From positions 7,505,606 to 7,569,605 of the forward strand of contig NC_088305.1 of assembly GCF_032854445.1 (NCBI RefSeq): a stretch of DNA of 64,000 nt, written 5' to 3'. This DNA comes from Liolophura sinensis. Its lineage: Eukaryota; Mollusca; Polyplacophora; Chitonida; Chitonidae. The translations under genes were made by a program, and so were the position numbers. The notes below the pieces were generated by a model. It was not told the DNA's origin. It saw only the letters and a list, made by a program, of their open reading frames with translations, and searched no databases. Below, piece by piece: positions 45,801 to 53,000 of the stretch. The number at the start of each line of letters is the position of its first letter. Positions within the stretch are counted from its first letter, which is position 1.

Positions 45801-48800
45801 TGACGTCACTGGATCGGAGCACCTACTGGATGGCAGCGCGTTTCCGGCTGAGGTATGTGTGTCTGTTTACAACAACGGCGGAGGCGTCTTCTGAGCTTTG
45901 CATTATCCGGAAAAGTGCAAAGATTTTAAGATGAATGCTCAGTTTTCGCTTGCTTCTTTTTCATGTATGATATCTGGATAGGTCAGACTCTGGTTTCAAA
46001 GCCCGGATACCGAATCGTTGTTTGTAATAATCGATATCTGGATAAGAAAAGGCTGTGAAAAGGGGAAAACCCGAATACTACATGTCTGCTTGCCATGACC
46101 GGTATCAAGATGGGACAGGCTCTGGTTTCACGGAAACGTAATTGTAGGCCCAGCATTCAGCTCAGTTCTACGTGTTTGTGTGTATTTTTGTTTTCGCCTT
46201 GCAGCAACGCTGGAGTTCATTTTACACTTTCAGGTTTCACTGATTATGGTTCCCTAATAGAGATCTAAGTCGTACAGACTTGGGACTCGTCTACATCAAA
46301 GCCAACATCTTTGATATGCTATTGGATTTATTCACTTGATTTATTTGATTGGTGTTTTACTCCGTACTCAAGAATATTTCACTTATACAACGGTGGCCAG
46401 CATTATGGTTGCTTGAAAACCTTCCTACCTACGGCCGGAGAGGAAGCCAGTATGAGCTGCACTTGAACTCACAGCGACGAACGCACAGCGACCGCATGGG
46501 TGAGAGACTCCCGGGTCATTACGCTGAGCCAGCACGATAACCAACTGAGCCACGGAGGCCCCCTGTTATGCGACTGGAGCAATTAAAACTGTGAAAACCG
46601 ATAGATGATCTTTTGTTACGATCCTCTATCGAAAAATTTTATGCTATTAACTTAGACGTTTAAGAGTTACCGTCTCGCACCAGAACAAAAGCAGGAGCCC
46701 GCTTACAATAAATTGCCTAAGCCAGCAGTTTTTGCTTAAATCCTACATGGAGTTTTCCTCGGCAAAACCTATATTAACCACTGCCTGTTTGTAATTACTG
46801 GTTTTATAGACAAGCCAGGACACGGTTTCAAAGCCGGCGTATTTGAATTAACAATTTGAGTTCAATTCAAATACATGTAGCCACGTCTCGGCCAATGAAG
46901 TACTAGAGCGAAGGAGCTGCTGTGAACGGTCAGAGAGTCCGTATTAATTGTGCACCGATCACACAACTTGGTTCTCAACATGAACAACATGTGACTGAGG
47001 ATATGTACTGGGAGATTTCATTGGATGGCCTTGTTAGGAATAACTGAGGGGAACAGCCTGTATTCAATTCTGTAATGTTTAGATGACGTTGACCTCATTT
47101 ATAGTAATGTATTTTGCTTATGTTTGTTAAGCAAAGGCATTTACTTAAGCAAAACGACTTTCGTGAAACCGAGTCCATCAATCCAAAAATCATACAGAAG
47201 AAATAGAATGAGTTTTTTTTTCTTTTTGGCGATTATAAATGATGGAGTTTCCCCCTTTATATCTCATATTGTCGTGTTTTGCAGTTACACTTTGTACACA
47301 AAAACCGGAAGTACACATCGATTGGAGAGGCTTTGAAACACGAAGACGGACTTGCCGTTATTGGTGTATTTGTGGAGGTAATATTTATTTATTTTTCTTT
47401 ATTTAATCTCATTGGAGGTCAACACCCCACGAAGGTATTAGCACACAGATCTACGGGAAAAAGAAGTCGTCGTAATTAAAGGATTTAGATGTTTCAGATC
47501 TGTGGGTAAAATACCTTTAATTACTTTTTAAGGCTGTCCTGAAGAGAACCAATAACCATAAATAAATAGTTTGTCGTTAGTGACGTCACACGGATTTTAC
47601 GTCTGGTTATTAACTGCATTCTAAAGGCAATTTTAGAGTAGAAATAGGCAGTGCATCAAAAGTAAATTCCCCCCAAAACCGTGTTTGCTCAATCGTTGTG
47701 AAATTTTGCACACAGTCTTTCAGTAATCAAGTCAACACACTGTAACAAGGGTTACCCTGTAGATACAGATGTGCTCCAATGAGCATGCGCAAATGCATTA
47801 GTGATCGGATTTTGAAATATTTACTTTTATGGACGACAATGCTTGTTTACATCCTGCCAGAGTGATAAATGTCTTCTTTGAACATGAAATCATTGAGCAC
47901 ATGCAATGACCCGCCGATTCCTCATATCTCAATCCCAACTGAACATTTGTGGGACCAGTTGAAGCCAGCGGTGTATCGCCATATTACGATGGTGTCCGAT
48001 CTTGATGACGTTAGACATCTGCTTCAGGAGGAGTGGTTAGTCATCCCTCAAAATCGGATCACTTGCCTCATTAAAACGATGCGAGCTCGCTTTCTCAGTG
48101 TGATACAAAAGCATGGTGGTTATACCAGATTTTAACATTATCTGGTCGCACAGGTAGTCAAAATTATCTTCAGTCAAAATCCGAACGATAATGCGTTTGC
48201 ACATACTCATTGGAGCACATCCGCATCTGCAGGGTATCCTTGCTTCGGTGTGTTGACTTGATTACAGAGAAGCTGAGTGCAAAATTCACACTCAGAATGA
48301 ATACCTTCGATTCTATTCAAGAAATGTCAAAACAAAAGATATGTTGTATACGTTTTTAGATGACACTGGCTTCATTTTATCACATGAAATCTGTATGCAT
48401 ATCCCTGTAAAATGAGTAGACCTTCACCATAGAGACTGTGTGTTCTAATCCGATCGCTGACTTAGGGAATGAGAACGTCCAGGAAACCTGTGAAACACGA
48501 CGGGATCCTCCGTGGCCTGCGTGGTGCCTGATATACATTAAACAGATAAATGCATCTATGAAAACAGTTTGCTCCATTTAAAACGCAGCTCCAGCTCTTG
48601 CGATTTCGGATGCATCTTTATTTCTGTATTCGATTGGCGTTGTACGCCCTACTCAAGAATATTTCACTTATACGACGGGGGCCAACATTATGGTAGGACG
48701 AAACCGGGCAGAGCCCGGGCGGAAATTCACAACCATCCGCAGGTTTCTGGAATATCTTCCCACGTACGGCCAAAGAGGAAACCAGCATGAGATGGATTTG

Positions 48801-49943
48801 AACTCACAGTTGCCACATTGTTGGGGAGCTCGGCTGCGTCTTTAAGTTAGGAGATGTGTTTGCGAAGGTCGGGGATTTATTCTGGTTTCCTGTAACCATA
48901 AACCTGACCGTTTGCATAACTTGAGCAAAGCGTTTAACACCAATAAATCAACCAATCAGTCGATGAATCTATGTGCTGGTTTTACACAAATTATTCATCA
49001 GTACAATACGCGTTCCATTCGTGATTGTTTGAGGTCGCCTTAATGTCTGAGAGTATTAATACTTTGTTTGTTATGGGTCCTATCGGATTCAACCATCCAT
49101 TCAACCGAACATCCATTTTCAGAAGGTACAGAACTTTATGTACCTTTCTTGCTGGAATGTTTCAGAATTCCTCTTCTTTATCTGATTCTACCATCCACTT
49201 AACAATTGTCCCTTTTTCAGACAGGCATTTTATGTATTTTCGTACCCGACTTTGACCTTTTTATTTCAGCTATCACCGTACATGACTGATGCCCCCTTGT
49301 TAGAGATTGTCAACAATTTTCCTAAGATACAGACGGTTGGTGCGTATTATTAAATGCAAATGAGTAGAAACTTTTTTAAATAGATTTTTAATACTCCGCC
49401 AGATAAAACATTAAGCGTTTAGATGTTTTCGACAACCTTGCTTGATTTAGTTTTCGCTAGCAGGTCGCATTTTGCTACAGAATTAGAGCTGGACCTCATA
49501 GTTTATTCATATCAGTCTTATTTCCATGTGGCCTTACATGCAGATAACCCCAGTCGCAATAACGTTCATGTCAGTGTTTTATCAGTGTGATGTCACATGC
49601 AGGTCATGACGTTGAACTCTCTGTGGATCCCAATCTTATGTTACCGACGCCGACTGCGGGACGTTGGGGGGAGTACATGACCTACCCAGGTTCTCTTACA
49701 ACTCAGGGATGTTTTGAGGTCGTTCGTTGGATCATACTACCCGATAACCTCCAAATCACCTCAGCCGAGGTACGCCATTCCCACTATACCGGAGGTCATA
49801 CCCCCTTCATCTCTCCAGAGTTAACTGGCATCTTTGGTGAATAAATTGTGTTCAATTCCAATAAATGTTCCCACGCTTCGGCCAGTAGAGCGCTAGCTGT
49901 TCTGAGCAATCGTAGTTCTCTCCCTTTGCCCACAATGCCAAAG

Positions 49944-50019
<76 letters not shown>

Positions 50020-53000
50020 TTCGGGTGTAACGTCGTACTTAACAATTTTTCAGTCTTGAGAGGACGAGGAGGCATTTGATGTGTTCTATGTATACTGTGT
50101 CATCTTGTGGCAAGGCGAATCCATGCCGCTCAAGTGCGGCCACCATCATGCCATAGACCAGACATGACATCCCACCCAGTTACATTGTGCTGACGCCGGG
50201 GTCAACCAGTCCTGTTTCCTCTCTCATTGCTGGGCGAGGACTCCCTAACCATTAGGCCATCCAAACAGTCCTGAAATAATAATTCATCTTGACATCCTTA
50301 TGACTTGTGATAAGAGCTATCAAGGAAACTGAAATTGCATTGTGTGGTGATCCACCCGAAAAAAAAAAACAATGTGAAAGTTTACAGAACTGTACAGAAT
50401 TAAAAAAATACTATTCATATACAATGTACATTGAGGAATATAAAGAACCTTCCTCCAGTATTAAATCTGGCTGTTAAGATTATCAAAATAGCTTAATACA
50501 CCTTATTATGACCCTCCGTATAATTCATTAGCTATACGGTATGTTAAATAACGGTCTCATGCTGAGTTTCCTGGATTTCATGTTAAGATGTTTCATCTAA
50601 ATACTATATGTTGTCTCGTGTGCCATCCATGCCATTCTTCAAAGACATACCGCTGAATATTATTTCAAAAACGCCGTTTTCAGCTGGAAAAAGCCCGGGC
50701 CCTGCTGACAGGTAGAGCTGGGTCTGAACCGTTTGGAAAAGTGGGGAACTTCCGCCCACCTCAGCCAATGAACGGCCGAAAAGTGGAATACGTCACAGTC
50801 AGACCAGACGCGCCAGCGGCTGAACATAAAGGACTTTCGCACACGTTTGATTATGATTTGAAGTCTCCTTCAGGTAAGCTCAACAAGTTATACAATTAGT
50901 TTCTTCGTAAATATAAACGTAATAGAATAAGATCACAAATTAACATTAAACCCTTCAGTTAACGAGATTCTGTTATAAAATTTATTAACATAATTTTTTT
51001 ATTCGGTTAAGTATACGATTGATGAAGTGTGTGGGAAAAGGGCAGAAACCGGTTTCCCCGGAAACAATCACCCATTGGAGGAGGGTGGGGGGGGTCCCTG
51101 TGGGCATACAGGTCGGGCCTGCATTAGCAAGATCTGGATTCAAACTGTGACCTCACTCATTTCCGTTGCTAAGAGTTTAAAACGTGACACGATACTCAGT
51201 CAATCGTTTTGTGTCTTCAGGACCTTTACATTGGGCGGAACTAGACCCTGGCTGGGAGGCATGCGATGCCAGTCGTAACGGAAAACGTCAGTCGCCTATA
51301 GACGTTCCTCTTCAGTCCTTGGTCCCGACTTCTGGAGGCGTGCTGACGTACAACACGCTGTCTGGGCGACTGAGCGGTAGTCTAAGGAATAATGGTATGT
51401 CCTAGTTGGGAGCTTCTATATAACTCATATAATAATGTGCGTGCGTGCGCGTGCGTGCGCGTGCGTGCGCGCGTGTGTGTGTGTGTGTGTGTGTGCGGGC
51501 GTTCGTGCACACCCCACTGAGGATCGATGTAGAGATACAACTCTAATACTTCACTCGCTTAGGATCGCTGTAGAGATACAAGTCTGAGACTTCATTCACT
51601 GAGGATCCCTGTAGAGATACAGGTCTAAGACTTCACTCACTTAGGTTTGCTTAGAGATACAAGTTTGAGACTTCACAGGCTTAGGATGGCTGTAGAGATA
51701 CAAGTCTAAGACTTAACTCACTCAGGATTCAGTTCGGTAAAAGTTGAAACAACTGACAGTTAACAAGAACCGCTGAAAGAATCATGGCCCACGGACAAAA
51801 TTTTACAACCGTATTATCCTATTTTAGGGGGAGGAACGAGAGAAAAAGGAGGGAGGGGGGAGTGGTTCGGTGCATTGCGTTGGATAATGATTGTTTTCCA
51901 TTCCCGGACATTGCAGGTCATTGGCCGGTGTTTGAGTTTGACCTTCCGGAGAGAGTGTTAACAGGAGTTCCGTACAGTTCCGATGAGTATGAACTGCTCC
52001 AGTTCCACATCCACTTCGGTCCAGATGACACCAGCGGATCTGAACATCTAATGGGAGGAAAGGCTTTCCCAGCAGAGGTAATTGTACAGGGCGTCTGACA
52101 GACGGTACACATACAGGGCATCTGGTAGAAGGGAAGGCGTTGTCAGCTGTTGTACATGTATAGGGCATCTGATAGAGGGGAAGCCTTTGTCAGCAGAGGT
52201 ACATGTATAGGGCATCTGATAGAGGGGAAGCCTTTGTCAGCAGAGGTACATGTATAGGGCATCTGATAGAGGGGAAGCTTTTGTCAGCAGAGGTACATGT
52301 ATAGGGCATCTGATAGAAGGGAAGGCGTTGTCAGCAGAGGTACATGTATAGGGCATCTGATAAAGGAGAAGGCGTTGTCAGCAGAGGGACATGTATAGCA
52401 CATCTGATAGAAAGGAAGGCGTTGTCAGCAGAGGTACTTGTATAGGATATCTGGTAGAAAGGGAAGCGTTGTCAGCAAAGGGACATGCATAGGGCATCTG
52501 ATAGAAGAGAAGGCGTTGTCAGCAGAGGCATATGTATAGGGCATCTGATAAAGGAGAAGGCGTTGTCAGCAGAGGTACTTGTATAGGGTATCTGATAGAG
52601 GGGAAGCCTTTGTCAGCAGAGGTACATGTATAGGGCATCTGATAAAAGAGAAGGCTTTACCAACACAGGGTACGTGTATAAGCATCTGGTGTGGTAATTG
52701 TTCTAGCACAAGGAGTACGTGTTTTTTCAAGTAAACTAGAAGTCTGTTTTATCAAATAGCTCACTTTGGAAGATCAGGTCTGTCCATGAACGCAGAGATA
52801 GACATATCCGGACAACGATGCAACAAAGTCTTATAAAAACGTGTATCCCTTGAGAATAACTGGTGACTGTTGCACATTTCCTGGGATACAATTGCTTGTT
52901 GACGAATGTTATAAGTATTTGAAATATATTTAAAAAGTGAGGTATTAGTGATATGACATTATTTTAGTTTTACCAAATCATTTTAAATTTGGCTTTATTG

